NCBI GenBank assembly: GCA_022605955.1
Contig: JAKCOZ010000018.1
Span: 7,448,001 to 7,512,000 of the forward strand
Direction: 5' to 3'
DNA: 64,000 nucleotides
Origin: Rallus limicola
Lineage: Eukaryota > Chordata > Aves > Gruiformes > Rallidae
Part shown: positions 36,179-50,940 of the stretch, piece by piece
How positions within the stretch are numbered: the first letter of the stretch is position 1
Layout: each line of letters begins with the position of its first letter
The notes under the pieces: generated by a model
Databases searched by the model: none
Told to the model about the DNA's origin: nothing
What the model saw: only the letters and a program-made list of their open reading frames with translations
Position numbers and translations under genes: made by a program

Positions 36179-39100
36179 ATATTGAGGGAATAATACTTCC
36201 TTTGTACTCCTTGTCTTTAGATTTCAGTCTCTTTGGAATAAGCGTTGTGTCATTTCAGGTATGAATAGTGTCTGGTACGACTAACTCAGCTCGGTTCGGG
36301 GCCCTGGTGCTCCAGGAGCAGCATAATAATTTAAAATGTCAGAAATGCTTGCCAGGACAGAGCAACCTACAGCTGCAGGGAAGGTGCTTTATCTATTGAA
36401 GAACTTCTTTCCCCCTCTAAACCCTTCTCACCCTCAGAGTCCTGCTTCTGGGTTACTGACCACAGAGCTGCTTTCAGGCTGGCAAAATAGGAACAGGGAG
36501 ATGACCAGAGTTTGGTTTGGACCTCCAGTTTCTCACAGCACAGCCTCTGTAACTAGATTCCACCTTCCCTCTGGTTCTTTTAGCAATGCTGACAGAAAGG
36601 CTGAAGCCTCCGGCGCTGTAAGGGTGATGCTGAGCTGGGTGGGGATAGGGCATTCCCTTCACTCTGAGCAGCCCCCACCCGCAGCTCTCCTCTCTCCCAC
36701 TGACCTGTCAAGCTGCCATCCTGACTTAAACTTCAGCATCCTGGTTTCTCTTGACATCATTTCTGACAAGGGCAGCAGTTGCAGCCGGGCAGGCACTGTG
36801 CCTGTTGGCCCTGGCTCACACGGATCAGGTCTGTTTTCCAGCGCCTGGCGTCCAGCTGAGGTTTGTCACTGTTGGCCAGCAGTTAATTGTAACATGGATG
36901 TTGCTGAGAGATGCCTGAGATTTTTAATAACTTTTTAGGTAAGAACAGCAAACAATCTGAGTGGGGCCTGGAAGAGGCAAGAAATGCAGGGCATGATCCC
37001 TTGAGCGTATTGAGGAAGTTAATCCTTCTGGTGACCAGATCTCCTCCTTGAGTCAGAACACTGAGCTGCTGATGGCTTTTCAGACTGTAGCTTAAATAAA
37101 CCAAATAACCACATACCCCAAACATGCCATTGCTGTTGTCAGTTATCCTCTGCTGTCAGCCTGACCCAAGAAACAATGCTCAACTGACAAGTTTTGGCAA
37201 ACTGATAAATTCTTGTTGCTGTTGCCCTGTGCTCCTGTGGCCTGATTGCATTTTCCTCCCCATGCTCACGCAGGTGCTCAAGCTGTCAAATGTGGCAGCT
37301 TTCAAACAGCAGAACTCACTTTAATCAGCCCCATTATTCGGTTAGCAGTTTCCATCCTGCCAGAACAATAGCTGTTGTGTTTCTCCAGCACATCCCAATG
37401 CATCTCACGCTCCCTCGCTGGGAAGATTAGCAGTTTGTATCGCACCTCTTCCTGGGTGTAGGGATGAGAATCACAGGCACCCCTGCATGGAAAAACACCC
37501 AACTCAGGATGTACTCTGCTCCCCTCTGCCCTGTTCACAGAGACCTGCTGGGCTCTGGCACCCTCAGCTCCCTCCCCCACAGCTCTGGCTGCTGAGCAGT
37601 GCCATGGATTTTAAATGGAAAGATGATGCTAGCTAATGCCCCTCCTCACCCTGATGGAGGGGCTGAAGACCCTCCTCACCTAAACTGCTGAGCTTGACTA
37701 TCGCGATATATCAGCATATAGTGCAATAGTTTAAAAATAACCCTGCTTTGCTTTGTTTAGAGCCACTGAGACAGTGTCTGGAGAAGCAGCCTTGGATCTC
37801 ATGTCAGAGCGAACCAGGGGGTGAAGGCGGCATCACCAGGAAGGTCCCCAGGCTGAAGGGATATTTATGCTTCTGTCCTTCATATGCTTGACCTGAATGA
37901 TGTTTACCAGTTTCCCTGTTTTCTATTGCAGGACGATCTGCTCAACTTCAGAAAAAGGCCTTGGAATCTGCTCAACTTTAGAAAAAAGCCTATCAACGTG
38001 ACAGCAGCTGGTGATGAAAAACATGGGATCCACACAAGAATGAAGATGATGAGTCAGTACAGAGAAGTCTAGTTCTTCCATCACAGGTTTGCAACTCATT
38101 AAGATTATAATAAAAGACGTTTTCACAAGAGAAACAGAAACCTGGGCACAGAAGGACAGAAACTAATCTAACTTTAAAATCAATAAAGGAGCTATTTGTG
38201 TTTGTGAGATAAGTCCATTTTCTAATTATAAACACCAGGGTAAACTAGTAAGCAAATGAGTCAGGCCATTCAGTGACACTCTGCAGAAGATGGGCACTTT
38301 ACCCTTTTTCTTACATTAACTCTGTATTTCCATTTCTCTCTGTTAAGATGATGTTAAGTTTGGCACTACATTATATGCTCTAATTACCCACAGATTCTGG
38401 CCTACAGTTCATTTTTGCACCATGATTAATGCAACATTCATAAGAGGTCCAAATCTGATAATTAGGAGACTACTTGGAAGTGCTCACTTAGGTTAGAAAT
38501 ACACAGCATCACATTAAGAGGGGTTTATAACTACCCACAGATGGGATCGCTCATAATAGGCTTCTGCTTTTTAAGTAAGGTGTTTCAATTACCCAAGCAC
38601 AAGGAGGATCAATTAAGAATATTCAAATGGAAGATAATGAATTTTTTTTATATATAAATGGAGATCTCATAACTGGCATAATTAGATCTTTCATCTACCA
38701 GGGAAAAAACAAGCCATCCATCAAAGCTATGGAATGAAATAGTGACAAAATACCTGGCGCTGTTCCCTTGTGCAGTGGAGGCACCACAGTTTCCAACGTG
38801 CTGCAGAGCAGCCATGAGCTACAAGACTGACTTTCATATGTCAGGCTTGTAACAAGCACCACAGGGTTAGAGTCACAGCTCCCTGGGAAACGGGTGGCTT
38901 TTCTGCAGTGAAATATGCAGTGCAAAATGACAATTGCAGTTTGTTGAGATCTCCCGGCAAAAAGTTCTTCCTCATTTCATGTGCCCACTTTGTGTGCCCA
39001 ACAGCAGAACTTTTCTGTGTCAAAACAAGACTTTTGTAAAGAATTATGTGTTTCATAACAAAAGTCTGGCATATGCACATTGTTAATGTCAGTCACTACT

Positions 39101-42100
39101 GTAAGTTCCTTTCTGCATAACAAACCATCACAAACTCCCTCTCAGCATCTGGGGTTCACGCATGTTCCCTCCTACTCCACAGACTGCAGTCCGGTTTTCT
39201 GGTCACCAGGGTACATATCATCCTTCCCTGCCTTTGGGAAGGATGGTGGGCATCCTCTGGGACATGTCCATACAGGGTCAGTCGTTTTGTATCCTGGAGA
39301 CTTCTGCATACACTGAAAGCTCTGGTAGGAAGTTGGCTGTATCTTAAGGCATCTGATGATAAGATCTGAAAAGTATGTTTTCTGGTAATGGAACAATGAC
39401 ACAAAAATTACTGTATTAAGATCAAAATTAATAAGGAAGATCCTTGTTGGTGCTTTTAACACCTCAACTAGTACCTACTTCACTTTAGGTTAAGTTGTCA
39501 TGAGCCTCACTAACTGAAGGTGAAGTTTCTTTGCCTCCATAGCTGCTGCCTTTTCACAGCTACAGATCCTGCTCCCAGGGAAAGGCAGGTCAGAGAGCAA
39601 ACACCGTGCTTCACCATGCTGGGTGGCACGGGAGTTATCGCTCATGTCTCCTTCCTCCTCCTTTTTTGGTTAATACTCCTGTGATAAGCATTCCCTAGCA
39701 CATTCCTGACTCGAGACCGCTTCTCTCTTACAGCCCACTCACTGGGTGGGAATTCATAAAACTTCATACATCATGTAATGAAAAATATGAACACAGCAAA
39801 CTTTTGAGCTGTGCTCACAACTAATCTTATTTTGTAAGTATTTTATTAGGATGAAATGTCATACCATAGACAGTGACATTGGAAGGAGGTGCTTAATTTG
39901 GGTAAAATCTCCACGTTCTACTCAGTACAGCCTTGTTTGGATGCACACCATGTTTTCACTCCGTGTACTCAGGGCAGCAGTGGACCCTCCGTGCTTCCCA
40001 CCCTACTCTGTCCTTCTGTATGCACCCCACTTGCAAACATTAATTCCCTGCATCACTTTCACAGGCAACGGCTCCTCACTTTTAGCTTGGTTAAAACCAG
40101 TACCAAAATAAGCCAGTAAGTACGTTCTGCTGGGTGGCTGTTTTCTTTCCCCTCTTGTCCTTCGGGAAGGATGATACGCCGTTTGCTCATCCACTTTCCC
40201 TGCCAAGAGCTATTTCACAGCTAGGCTAGATCATCTTCAGGAGTGTGCTGGGGAGGACAGGAGGTACCTTTGACAGCTTCTTCATTTTAATATGATTCAG
40301 AGGTTGCTAAGTCCCCGTTTTCTGTTAGCTACATCCCCAAACATCCTGTGATGATCGCCCATTATCTGGCTTCACCCTTTCCAATCTCAACAGGAGCAGT
40401 TCCTGGACATCTGCTAGTGAGGGTTTTGTATGAGTGATGCCAGCTACTGCTCCCCTTCAAGCTCAGGGACCTTCTGAACTTCTGTGTGCAAGAAGGACCC
40501 AAGGAAAATGTTTTCTCAGTTGAGCATAACAAGCAGAACCTCATCTCTAAAGAAAAATGTCAAGCTCAGACTGAACATTTGATTAACCCATGTTCACGGA
40601 TGCTTCATCAAGCAAAATACCTGAAGTGGAAAGAGCAAAGCTGCTAGAAATTTCTAGTTTTTGGGCAGGTGGGGGGAGTCCAAGAAACTAGGGACCATAA
40701 TGAGAAAGAGATACTTATCCTCTAGTGGGTTTCATAAAGTATAAAGAGCCCTAGGCAATCCCTTTTGAGATCCTGTTACACAAATACCTTGTTGATTGGA
40801 GCATGACACTTTAGAACTGTATTGATCAATGTATTGATTTGATTATGGGAGAAGGTAAATTGTGCAATCAAAATACTTGGCCATCAGCTGGGATAACCAC
40901 ATTCAATAATTGCTGATAAAGTCATATTCCTTTCCCTGCTGACACAATTAAAATTTCAGTTTTCTTGCAGAAATACAAGGTGGGGAAATTAAGCCTCAGG
41001 TGAAACTAGTCATTTATTCTCCTTGATGTAAAGTGAAATGCTGGCAGAAAACAATCCCAAAATATTTTATGAATATTGAGTCTTTGGATTGACTCAGCCA
41101 AGTTTGAGTCCTTTAAGCATATGTGAAGCTCTGGAGTTTGCTGGAATGAGTCTGTGGAATATATATTTTCACTGGCATTCAAGTCAGCATCATAGTTACA
41201 CCAGCAAATGGCAGAGAACAGCCACAAGAGCGTGTGGTGCCTAAATCTGAATGCTAACTGTCAGATCACAAACATTCTAGTCATTTGTGCTGTGGCAGCA
41301 GTCACTGTATGCTTCAGGTATCACACGGGGTCAGAAACAATAAACCATTTTGCTTCAGGTGGGACAGATAAGGCCAAAGTCACCAAATCCTCTAACCAGC
41401 AAATTCTGTTCTGCGAGGTCAGCTTTTTCCATCCCATCCCAGTAACAGCCATTCTCCACAGCAGTGTCAGTCCAGGGGGCACAGGAACCCCAGAGAGGCA
41501 TCTGGGAGGGTGAGCGGGTGTCCCAGCAAGCCTCAGGTGCAAGACCACCCTTGGATCCACAGATGAAGCTCCTGTCTACATGAGAGTTTCTGTTGGCTTA
41601 CTCAGGGAATGTCATTATAGGCTGCCCAGCTCAAGAAGTATCAGTTTCTTACTTAAAGAATGTTTAAAACATAAACCCCAAACCAGACATGAAGTAAGCA
41701 AAATACCATCGGTGGTTTTCCTTGCTTGTTTGGGTCCTTCTGCCTAAGGTCATATTGGTCATGTTTGCTTTACAGGGTGGGACCTTGCCCATGTCCTTGC
41801 AGCATTTTCCCTGAAGACATCTGCTCAGCTGGCTGAGCCACCTTTGGAGGTAATGGGAGGGATCTCAGAGGCTGTTGCTACCCAAGGGACTCCCAGGCTG
41901 AAGGAGGATGTTTAAAGAGAAAATGCCACTCTGGCAGCCAAAGACATGCTGGGAACATTCAGGTAAGACTTGAAAAACTCTTTTGGAGAGATCTGCTGGT
42001 GCCTTTTTGCACTGTTTGCTGCCACAGTGGGAATATCTGCACATGATGCCCTGGAGCCCAATCCTTTGGGCAGAGGTTTTCCTAAGCCAGGCTAATCACA

Positions 42101-45100
42101 GGGGCAGTTTCTGTCTCCTCTCACATACTTCATCTCTCACTGGTTGTCCCAGCCCTCCAGCCTATGGACCTAATGCACAGAGCACCATGGTGCTGTGCTG
42201 TACAGCATGAAAGATGTATTGCTGAACTCCTTCCTGCACCTTGGCACAAGCTGGTGGAATATCACCCTGTCTGTGTCTCTCCATGCTTGTACCTGTGTGT
42301 GCAAATGCTTCATTTGCAATGCCTGCCCGTTACCCCAGCCTACCTGATTTCTTCCTTCTGCAGATGCCACAGGGCTCACAAACCCAGTAGCCCCTCCTGG
42401 CTTCAACTTTATTGTCTTCTACTTTGAAGTGCAGAACTGAACAAGCAAGTTCAAACTTCTGAAGGGTGTGATACCCCCTTCCTTGGTTATTTCTAGGCCT
42501 CTTATTCTCTGCTTTAGAGGAGATGACATAGTCTGTAAATCTCTGCCTTAGCCTCTGCTTTGGTAAATTAATGTTGCTCAGATTTATGTTTGTTCCCATT
42601 CTGGAGGAAAAGCAAAATAATGATCCATGTAGCAAATGGAACAGGAAATTGCATTCAGCCAGCAGGTTTCAAATGCAACTGACTTAGGTCTTGGCTCATC
42701 TACAACTGTCATCCAACAGTAAAACCAATTTTGCACCTAAAATTCATTGTGTTACATTGAGGCAATCCCAGATGCACTTTGCCCAATTATTCAGCAAAAG
42801 ATCCCACCCCTGCATGATTACCATGATACTTCCTGCATGGCCAAAATACAAAGAGTCTTTGTGCCCTTTTTATGGACACTCCTCTCTGTTTCTATAAAAA
42901 TGTGGTGCTGTGTTGGCCTTTAAAACAGAGCTAACAAGGTGTGCTGGACTTTGCAGACCATTTGTTCTTTATTATTTTACCAACACTCATCCCAAGCGCT
43001 TTGCTTTCACTTCTATTGCTTCTTAGAACAGTCTGTCAGTAACTATTATTTTTAAAAATTTAATGACTTATTTTAGAGCAGGGATCTCTGATGTGGCCAA
43101 AGCATGTGTTTTTCACACCCCGGCCTTCTAAGTCCTTTGCTTGTGCTTGTAATCACTGGCTATTTGTATAAGTGAGCAAACCTAAATATTTGCCTTTGGG
43201 TGTCTACACTGTGGCACTGTTTTCCATCCAGAACTGTGCTATCTTAAAACTAACACCTGGGAGTAGTGTTATCTGGGGAGGACATTGTCACACCCTTGGC
43301 TAATGAGCACATTTGATTTCAACCACACAGAGCAGTGAAATGGAACCGTGATATCAAGGATATCAGCACTGAGCTCCTGGTTAAAATGTTCCTGTTTTGA
43401 AGCTAAACTCGGCCCTGAGAGCTCGGAGTTTCTGCCCACAGGCTCCCACCGCTCACCCTAAGGGGAGGGCTGGGACAATAAAGACTTGCACCTGAGGTGG
43501 CAGCTTCTCCTGCCATCATGACAAAGAAACCAAGCTCAGATTTTTGGCTTTCTCTGGAAGCCAAGGAGCAACCAGCCCCCAGGACACCTCAGTAATTACC
43601 TGCATGGTCATGGGAAGGATTAGAAGGAGCTGGACAATCACAAACCTCACAGTTCTAGTGCACAATCACACCAATTACAGCAGGGAAACACAAGATTTTT
43701 AGCATCAGGCACCCTAAAATGATAAGCAATTCGTGGACCTTCCATTTAATAGGAGCTCACCTCCCAGGCCCACTGAATGGGTGTACACCCCACGCTCCCC
43801 ACACTGAGCTACCTGGCTGCTTGCAGTCAAATCTCTGTGTTTTCCCTTATAGCATAGCCGAGGAATCTAGGATGGGTGACCTGAAAAATAAGGCTTATTT
43901 AGGAAGCACAGGCAGTGATTACACTGTCCCTGTGTTCCTAACGCAGTCAGGAAATTACTTTCAAACATGACCACAAGATCTGGTGGCTCCAGATAGACTT
44001 GTCACCTCATATAGCATCCAAAAAGCAATTCAGTTACCAACATGGAAGTAATTTCAGCTGACTATATTGGTGCAAAGAGCGTTTTTCTTCCTGAGCTTTA
44101 CAGCTCTTGAGTGATTGAAAAGCACTAAGCAAGATCTCAGGGTGATGAATACCGGTCTGGAAAACATGATTTCAGCTACAAAACTTGGTGAATTACTGCC
44201 ACTAAACTTGTGTGGAAACTCCCAAGCCAGCTGTGAACGTGTGCTGTGAGCACACACAGAGCTAGGACATCGTGGTGCTGAGACCTCAGACTACTTAGGA
44301 TGATGCATGGCTTAAGGAAACAGCTAGTTTAAAAAAAAACCTTAGGCTGTCATGGCTGAGGAATAACATATGGAGAGAGGCTATCTGTGGAGATCATCTA
44401 TTATAGAGGCATTATGTTTGCAAAACTGGAAGCTGAGAAAACAAAAGTATTGGGAGCCCCAAGATTCCTGCCTGGCCCACAGGCATGCCCAGAACACACA
44501 TATAGCAAGAGAACATCACAGCTGAGGCACAAAAGCTGTGACATCATAATAGGTCAAATGGGGATTTCTGGGCAGGGATTTCCCAACTCTTGTAACAAAA
44601 ATAATAAATCTCTAGCTGGATTTTACTTTTTAATTATTTTTTTTTTAGTTTGACCCAGAACATCTAAGTTTGCTTTCCTTTTATGGGAGAGACAATTGAG
44701 GATTTCTCTCCTGAAGTAAGAATTGATGACACCAATTACTGGAATTATCCTGTCATCCTGAGTAGGCTAGGAAATGCTAATTTCTTCCAACCATTTCATA
44801 CAGCAGGTGTGCCTGGAGCATGACAGACAATTCTGTTACACAGATAAACTGTGTTGCTATCAGAGTAAAAGATCATAGGAATTAAGAACACACCAACCTA
44901 GCCGCTGCCTCAAGGAGGGCTCCTAAAGGAAACTTTGTGTATTATCTTGGCAGTGCTTTATCTGTGCTCCCAAGCTTCCACCTGTCAAGGTCTTAACTCC
45001 TACATGGTTAATAGGCATGCCTGTGTTTGGCCAAAAAAAAAAGGGTGTGCTTCGGGGGCCAAACACAACCCCATTGAATAAACATGGTTGGTGAGGCTGC

Positions 45101-46999
45101 CATATAAGTGTTGCTGAACATCATGTTCCTGGTATGTGCCTTCCTGAATCCAGCATGTCACAGTGCTCTGCCTAGCCAGCTCTGAATTGCTCAGTTTCAT
45201 CTTCTCCAGCTGGAAATCATGTGGCTTAATTAATGTTAATGAAGTGTTGCGGGCATTTCTCGATCTCAGTTATCTCTTTATTTAATTACAGTAACATACC
45301 ATATAATGATCTCTGTTGATGGGATGTTTTGCACAATAGTTTAATCCAAAAACTGAAAGAATTCATTAGTTCTTAGAACATGCCTCTGAACGGGTGGCCA
45401 AGTAAACAGCATGTTTGTCACGAACGCCTGGACTCGTCAGTCATCGTAATCTACTGCTGATAATACATACACAGAACGAGGAGCACGTCTGGTGCCGTGG
45501 CTCTCACATCTCCGTAGGCTCTTCTGAAGTAGGAATCAGACAACTACCGGACAGATAGCTGGCATTTGTCAGCTGAAAGGCTCGGCCACAGCCCAGGGGA
45601 GTTCACAGCTCTGCTTTAGTTCCATCAGCATCTGCTCCCAGCGAGCTGCCCCGACGTGCATCCCCGGCTGCGCTGTGCCATGGCCCGAGCCGTCACGCAG
45701 AGGGGCTGCCTGCCCAGAGCCACCTGGTACCTCACGTCAGAGCAGAACCAGCGCAACACAGGACCACTGCTCCTGGAAGAGCATCTCACTGCTGGCGGTG
45801 GCTTCACAGCAAACAGATTTCCTTCCCTACCACATGCCTGTGTGTCTTTTCAAGGCCATACTGGTTTGATTCTCTCAACAAAGCCCAGAGCTGCTGGCAT
45901 CCCCCTTCTCACTGCCGGCCAGAAGCTGGGTCAGCAAAAAATTGAACATTATGGGAAAACTGTTGCAGCAAGGACAAAGCTGAGCCAAGGCAGGGGACTG
46001 CCCTGAGCAGACCGCAGCCCCTGAGCTCCCAGGGCAGCGTGGCCCCAACACTGCTGCACCACCGAGCTCATCTCTGCTCACCAACTTGCCTTGTTACACC
46101 CTTTGCTGTCGTGCTTTTCTCACAGTGCTGCATGCAGCTGTAGCTCCTTCAGCAGTACAACTGGAGGTGAGCATGATGAGAGCTGCACTGGTGTCCAGGG
46201 TAAGTGTGCAGTCCCCAAAGATGACTGTTTAAGGTGAGCACTTTCTATCCAGATATCCACCCACCAGATAATGTACACTTGGTCAAATACACTTTGCTGT
46301 ACAGTACCAGCTAAGGAAAGACATGCAGTGCCCGACTGGCTTGCTATCAAACTTTCCATGAGCTTTCTGCTTCTTCCTGAGCTGAGCAGAGAGGCTTAGA
46401 AGCATCAGTAGTCTGTCTGCATGCAGGACACTTGTTTTCTGCTGGTTAGAAGACTGATGACAACGTGACGATCCTTGGAGATTCAAAAGTAAGTGCTGAG
46501 GGGGAATTACTCCCAAGCAGCATGAAGCTTTCATTCATACTTCAGGAATCGGCTTCATTGAAATGGGGAGAAAATCCAGCTGGCCCACAGCCCTTACAAG
46601 CTTAAATGCCGGTTTTCCGGTACATATGGCAGTACCATTCAAAGAGCTATGACAATGATACTGTTTATAGCTCTGAAAATGGCGCTGCCATCTGCACCAT
46701 GGTGCAGCAGCTCTCATCCCCAGGACGCAGCTCTGCAGCACGGCCCATCCCGTGCTTGTGTCCTGCTAAAACACAGCGCGACTCCCGCGTCGTTAGTTGA
46801 AATAAATGAGAGTGGAGGCATGATTTTGGCTGAGAAATCCCTGCCATCTTAAAGAAAAGCACTCTTGCAGTTCCTGGGGTGGCTGAAAGGACCAGGAGGT
46901 GCCAGCCAAACGGTCTTCTGCTGCCACTGCTGCGGCCGTTCCCTGGGAATGCTGAGGAGGCTGTTTCAGTGGTGCAAGTGATGTGTAATGACACAAGCA
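36179..46999. other. Intergenic sequence, no gene recognised
   Basis: This is mixed unique sequence. The frames 36336-36938 (+, 200 codons) and 41208-41513 (+) have no family features. A palindrome TATCGCGATA lies at 37699-37708. AT-rich blocks at 38490-38690 and 40790-40960 resemble conserved non-coding DNA. Donor-like GTAAG sites at about 41963 and 46200 have no convincing partner exons. Confidence 0.6.
37936..37995. repeat. Imperfect 30-bp tandem duplication
   Basis: Two adjacent copies of about 30 bases share ATCTGCTCAACTT and AGAAAAA before GCCT. They begin at 37936 and 37966 and differ at only a few positions. The duplication keeps an open frame, giving LLNFRKRPWN then LLNFRKKPIN, but there is no other sign of a gene here. 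Confidence 0.85.
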
Positions 47000-47003
47000 C
47001 AAG

Positions 47004-47032
47004 TACACACACACATCACACACACACACACA
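47004..47032. repeat. (AC)n microsatellite, interrupted
   Basis: An alternating AC tract is broken once by a T (ACACATCACAC) and followed by CATGTGCAC. The alternating purine-pyrimidine run could adopt Z-DNA and is probably polymorphic. Confidence 0.9.
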
Positions 47033-50000
47033 TGTGCACCAGTTTCCTCTTGTACTCCTGGCTTAACAGGAGAAGGGAAAGCGAAGGGAAAGCCTGCCTT
47101 TCTTTCCCAGTTCCCTCCACAGACTGGCACATTTTCTTTCCTTCCCTTTTGATTACTGTGAAGATGTTGCAGTGGAAACAACTAGTTAGCCAATGCTGCC
47201 CTGCACAGGGCATTAATTTCTGCTGGAGAACAAGCACATGGCATTCACAGGGTATGATGCAGCCACTGTGCCTACCAAACAGATTGCCAGAACCCCACTC
47301 TGCAATTGCTCCCAGCCTGCTGCTCGCAGTGAAGCACTGATGGCTGCAGTTGGAAGCTGGTTCTAGGCTGCATTTGTCCGGTTGCTCTTTGAGAGCAGCC
47401 TTCAAAACAGAAAGATTTGTGCTTTGGCACATTGTGCAGCCCCTCATTTGTGTTGCTGTAGCATCTTTCCAAGACAATTGTTGTATGGCAACAGCCATAA
47501 CTCCCACCAGAGATCATCCTTATCACACTGATGCATTGTTGAAGTAGGAAGACAGGGAAAAAAGGAGTTTTTCTTTCTCCTTGGCAGTTGTGTCCTACCT
47601 GCAGTCTCCTAGGATGATTGTGGGAAAAGGTTTGTGTTACAAGCTGAGAATACTTTTTCTGATGTCTGAAGTGTTTGAATCAGCTGTGCTCCTACAACAG
47701 GCACCGACAGCTTTCCTCTCAGTGCTTTTAAGCCTCAAAAAACCCCCAGTAGGATCTCAAATAACTTTTCTGCAGCCTCTCTGAGTGTCTCATCAATAAC
47801 AACTGTGACATAATCAACTGGGGGACATAAACAAGGACAAAAAGAGAAGCAGAAGAACAAGAAGGTGATTTTCCACCCCAGTTCTGTGTCTAGCCCATGT
47901 TACACTGGCCCAAACTGATATAAATTCTGTGGGTGACAGTGGCTCATGGGGTTGGCCAGAAGACTGTTTCCACACTCTGGCAGAGCTGCCTGTGCCAGGG
48001 CCATGAGAAAGAAAGCAAAGGTGCAGGCTGATTGGGACAGCCTGCTGGGTACTGATCTTGGCTCTCAGGACAGCTGGGATGGACACGACAGCTCTGGCGC
48101 AGCTCCGAGGCATGTCCTGCATCAGGCCTGGGACAGGCTGGAGGACCCCACTGCCTCTCACACATTTCATTATCAGTAATGCTCACCCTCCCTCAGCTCT
48201 GCATCCTGGCCTGCACAGAGCATCCCTACCACATACAGCTTTCTCCTTCTGTTTAACCCCTTGGAATGGCATCGCAAGTCATGCAGGTTTCTAGAGCAGG
48301 GTTAGCACAAGGGCTAAAGTAGCATTTAGAGAGTCCATTTATCTTAGAGAAATATAAACAACTTACTTTCCTGTTCACAGTACAATATAAAGGGGTCTAA
48401 AGGACACCACCATCTCAGAGAGAATATCTGCATAGGTTTGAGCGTGGATTTTCTACGTGGCAATTTGATTTTAAAGTCTTGGCAATACTGCGAATTTACT
48501 TGGCCCATGAAGGGAATATATTGAAGGAAGGTGCTGAACTGTTTTATGAAATCTTTGTTGAGCAGCACAGTCAATCCTCCTTTTTGACTATAAATTTTTT
48601 GGGGCTGTGGATGTGCTTCCTTTAGTACTTCAGGAAATGTATGCTGTCAAAACTTTGTAAAGAATTGTTTGAGGGACTGGGACTGTACGAGTGTGTCTGT
48701 GTTGCTCTGGCTCTGTAGGTGATTGTCAAAGCTCAGCAATGGCTTAGTGAATCTGTAGGAAAACTTCTCCCTTTCACCGTTCCTGTGGAGTTCCATTTGA
48801 GGACTCCAGAAAGTGTAGCTTCCTGGCCAAAGCAGCTAGCAAGGATTTTTTTTTTAACAGCAATTACTTGTACCACAATTCTGTTGTGCCAGTTCATTCT
48901 GCCCCAGTGCTCCAGCTCTCTGCACTGATTCACTAAGTGAACCTCTCATCATCTCTCACCAGTGACACGGAGGCAGAGTCACCCACCTCCTTAACAAAAG
49001 GAACAGAGCAATCCACATTACACAGGGAGGCAGCCCCGACCCAAAGTACTGCTCTTAACTAACTCCATCATTGCAGCCTGCCAGGGCTTCTCATTTCATT
49101 GCAATTCCATGTTTTGGAACTGCTAAATTCACTCCTGAATGAATCACATGGCTCAGAGAGTGTCTTGGCAGCCTGCACGTTTGGTTTTTCAGACCCTAAT
49201 CAAAGTAGCAGTGACTTTAAAGACTGGGATAAATCAGGGCTGGTTTTATCAGTGCCAAATTGTGACACACAGCTCTGCACTCCTCACAGCCAGGAGAGCA
49301 GGAGCCCGTGCTGTGAAGGAGCCTGCCAAGCCACGGGGTCAGAGCCCTGGTGCCTGCTCGTTAGGCAGAGCAGTGTTGGGGCAATGGACTGTGCTGATTT
49401 ACACCAGCACCAACTGGCTTCTGCCAGCGATGTTTTGCTTTTGTGTCCTTGCTCCTCGCTGCTTTATGGCACTGAGATACTTCTGCTGCTGTCCTAGCCT
49501 CTGGGGAGGTAATTTTCACTCTCACCAGGAAAGGGTAAAATCCTACTAAACCAGGTTGTCTAGGATTTGCAACTACTTAGCATAGCTACGACTGGCTGTA
49601 TGAAGGAGAAACAAGATTTTCCTGTGTTACTATCAAGTGTTAGTGGGCCGCAGGATGTGGTGGCAGCTCAGTTAGCTTGGGTTGTTCCAGGCAGACTTAA
49701 TTATCTCACTGTAAAGCAGAGGTACCAGCACACAGACCTGGAGACTTCAGCTCACCTTCTCCTTGCTCTCTTCATTTGAACTTTGAGGAAGAACTGCAAG
49801 TGAGACAGATTACAATCAAGCGATGGACATGCTGAGCTTGGGTAGGAATAGGTCATGTGGCTGTACAATGGGAAACGACAGTGGAGAAATTGCCAGAGGG
49901 TGGAAAGCAGACAGGAAAACCATGAGGACATTTCATACACACCCAACACAAGGAACTGAAGGAATAACAGACACTTTAGACATCTATGTCTGAAATTTAG

Positions 50001-50579
50001 ACCTTTGAACCCTGTGCTCATCCCTCATCTAATGATGTGCACCCAGCAAAGCCCCTTAGATCCCTCGATGTGAAGAACTCAATGAGCTAGGAACCTGCCT
50101 CAGGCAAAAACCACAGGAACCTCCTATCCTAGATCTGTGTGAGCCTCAGCTTTCCAGCCCCATCCCGTCAGCTCTGGCAGGCTGGCGTTGGTGACAGCAG
50201 CTTAGCAAGCAGTAAGGGACTTGGAGATGAGCCTTCAGGTTTCCTTTTTCCTGGAGGGAGTTGAACTTGTTTCTTCCCATCCTGTGGTGACCCACCACTT
50301 CCAGACTAGTAACTGCTTTCAGGGACAGATTCCTGTTTGTGTTTTCTCCTGTTTGGGGTTTTTCAATTCTGCACAAGTATTTAAATGCACACACAGTGCA
50401 GGATGACTTTCTGACTTTTGTGGCTAATGGCTCTGCTTAGGATCCGACCAGCAGAACAGGCTGCATCTTTCACCCTACCTTGCCTTGGTTGCTTGCCAGG
50501 TGGGCCTGCACAGTTCATGTCCCACCCATGAAGGAGCCCAGGGACCTTCCAGAAGGTGACAGAACTTGGCAAAAGGGTC
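47033..50579. other. Intergenic sequence, no gene recognised
   Basis: I see no domain, RNA gene or repeat. The open frames 47016-47507 (minus) and 49099-49549 (+) overlap each other's noise and carry no recognisable family signature. Confidence 0.6.
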
Positions 50580-50842
50580 TGATGGCCTGAGACTGAAGCT
50601 AAAGGAGGGAAGGTTTAGATTAGATATTAGGGGGAAGGTCTTTACAGAGAGAGTGATGAGGGGCTGCCCAGAGATGTGGTAGATGCCCCATTGGCCCTGG
50701 AGCTGTTCCAGACCAGGTTGGATGGAGCTCTGGGCAACTTTGTGTAGATCCAGGCCTGGAGGTTGGTGGCCCTGCCTGTGGCAGAGGGTTGGAACTGTAT
50801 GATCCTTGGGGTACCTTCCAACCCAGACCATTCAATGATGAG
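50580..50842 (+). mobile_element. CR1 LINE 3' fragment, + orientation
   Basis: The + strand carries the end of CR1 ORF2 (LKEGRFRLDIRGKVFTERV is readable near 50597-50655) and then the CR1 3' UTR, with GATCCAGGCCTGGAGGTTGG and GGTTGGAACTGTATGATCC. It ends at the typical tail near ACCATTCAATGATG. The 5' side is truncated. The coding part has a frameshift or stop after the RLDIRG motif, so it is inactive. Confidence 0.92.
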
Positions 50843-50940
50843 ACACACAAAAACAAGCCAAAGACAACAGCCAGCTGGTCCTAGGCAGTGGCTTAGGTAA
50901 AGGAGTAAATTACAGAATTATAATCCTCAGTGAGAGAGCT

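Noticed and set aside
36660..36720. Minus-strand GQWE followed by a GAAQ, resembling the alternative C-terminal tail of HTR4 isoform b
   Set aside because: The spacing is wrong, the rest of the tail does not match, and there is no acceptor in the right phase. Treated as coincidence.
36336..36938. 200-codon open frame on the + strand, next to the CR1
   Set aside because: There are no family features, and composition is like that of the surrounding GC-rich spacer.
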